Below, piece by piece: positions 63,437 through 64,000 of a DNA stretch of 64,000 nt. Source of the stretch: Thalassospira marina (GTDB taxonomy: Bacteria; Pseudomonadota; Alphaproteobacteria; Rhodospirillales; Thalassospiraceae); assembly GCF_002844375.1 (NCBI RefSeq), contig NZ_CP024200.1:171501-235500 (forward strand). The letters are read 5' to 3'. Position 1 is the first letter of the stretch; each line of letters opens with the position of its first letter. Position numbers and translations under genes: made by a program. Under the pieces are notes generated by a model. The model searched no databases, was not told the origin of the DNA, and saw nothing but the letters and a program-made list of their open reading frames with translations.

Positions 63437-64000
63437 TTATTCGTGAAATCGGCCCGTGAAGGCCGGGCTGTTGCAATATTTAACGGCGATATCGATAAAG
63501 GCGCGCAGTTTGGGTTGGCTTTGGCTGCGTTCTGGAAAATACAGATAAAGGCCGGGTTCCGGGGTGATGAATTTGCCCAGCACGGGTTCAAGTTGCCCCT
63601 GCAAAACCGCATCATGTGTTTCCGCGTGCGACATATAGGCAAGGCCAAGGCCACGCTTTGCCAGGGCCAGCATTGACCGCCTGTCATTGACTGTCATGGC
63701 ACCGGGAATGGCGACGGTGAAATCGCGTTTGTCGCGGGTGAATTGCCAATGATGGAGCATACCCGATTTGACAAAGCGGTAATGAATGGCGAGATGATCC
63801 AGCAGGTCTTCGGGCTTTTGGGGTTTGGAACGGTCCTGAAAATAGGCCGGACTGCCATATACCGCCCAGGATAATTCGGGCGAAAGTTTTATCGCGATCA
63901 TGTCTTTTTCAATGGCGGCACCCAATCGGATACCGGCATCAAAATTGTCTGCAATAATGTCTACAATGCCTTCGCTAACTGATAGCTCTAGCTTCACATC
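63437..64000 (-). CDS. LysR-family regulator, C-terminal effector-binding part (5' end outside window)
   Basis: The frame stays open through the right edge of the window, so only the last ~188 residues are seen. They start inside the effector domain (D-M-K-L-E-L-S-V-S-E-G-I-V-D-I, F-D-A-G-I-R-L-G, D-M-I-A-I-K-L), the diagnostic pattern of LysR substrate-binding domains. The HTH lies beyond 64000. It is transcribed toward the SDR gene with about 190 bases between them and may regulate it. Confidence 0.88.
   Translation of the reverse strand, partial: DVKLELSVSEGIVDIIADNFDAGIRLGAAIEKDMIAIKLSPELSWAVYGSPAYFQDRSKPQKPEDLLDHLAIHYRFVKSGMLHHWQFTRDKRDFTVAIPGAMTVNDRRSMLALAKRGLGLAYMSHAETHDAVLQGQLEPVLGKFITPEPGLYLYFPERSQSQPKLRAFIDIAVKYCNSPAFTGRFHE

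Overview
The window reads as one contiguous chromosomal piece of an alphaproteobacterium with moderate GC content. The gene families (TAXI-TRAP transporters, BKACE, sugar ABC operons, aerobic hybrid aminobenzoyl-CoA catabolism) and the coding style fit a marine Rhodospirillales organism such as Thalassospira. That assignment is inference from gene content, not from a marker gene. I see no rRNA, tRNA, CRISPR array, transposase or integrase.

Layout. 1-11400 is a carbohydrate-uptake region. A binding-protein ABC transporter (7519 down to 1868, minus strand) is co-transcribed with a PfkB kinase and, unusually, an argininosuccinate-lyase-like enzyme. It diverges from a ROK repressor and a large PIG-L-type deacetylase. 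11496-13680 is a divergent LysR / enolase-superfamily pair. 14014-21543 holds an RpiR regulator, a class III aminotransferase and a BKACE enzyme, followed by a TAXI-TRAP transporter and a UspA protein. I read this as uptake and catabolism of an amino-keto compound.

22106-41071 is the most striking part. It encodes a ~4030-residue LEPR-XLL/RTX surface protein, a DUF3467 protein, and an export-like set made of a GAF-fused membrane adaptor, a PqqD-like/M50 protease/lipoyl fusion, a second periplasmic adaptor and a TolC-family channel. No ABC exporter (HlyB/LapB type) is encoded with them. Directly convergent to it (41141-48604) is wecB-nfrB-nfrA-ybcH-like, matching the E. coli phage N4 glycan receptor pathway. 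Its glycosyltransferase carries MshEN-type c-di-GMP-binding motifs. Together these look like a two-part matrix or attachment locus: a giant adhesin plus a c-di-GMP-gated exopolysaccharide.

49168-62334 is a tryptophan/anthranilate degradation region: tryptophan 2,3-dioxygenase, an alpha/beta-hydrolase formamidase, kynureninase, 2-aminobenzoate-CoA ligase, 2-aminobenzoyl-CoA monooxygenase/reductase, beta-oxidation enzymes, a thioesterase, a RidA protein and an internal MarR regulator. The window ends with an SDR and a truncated LysR gene. Most genes within operons overlap by 1-8 bases, and I used these overlaps and visible Shine-Dalgarno sequences to choose starts.
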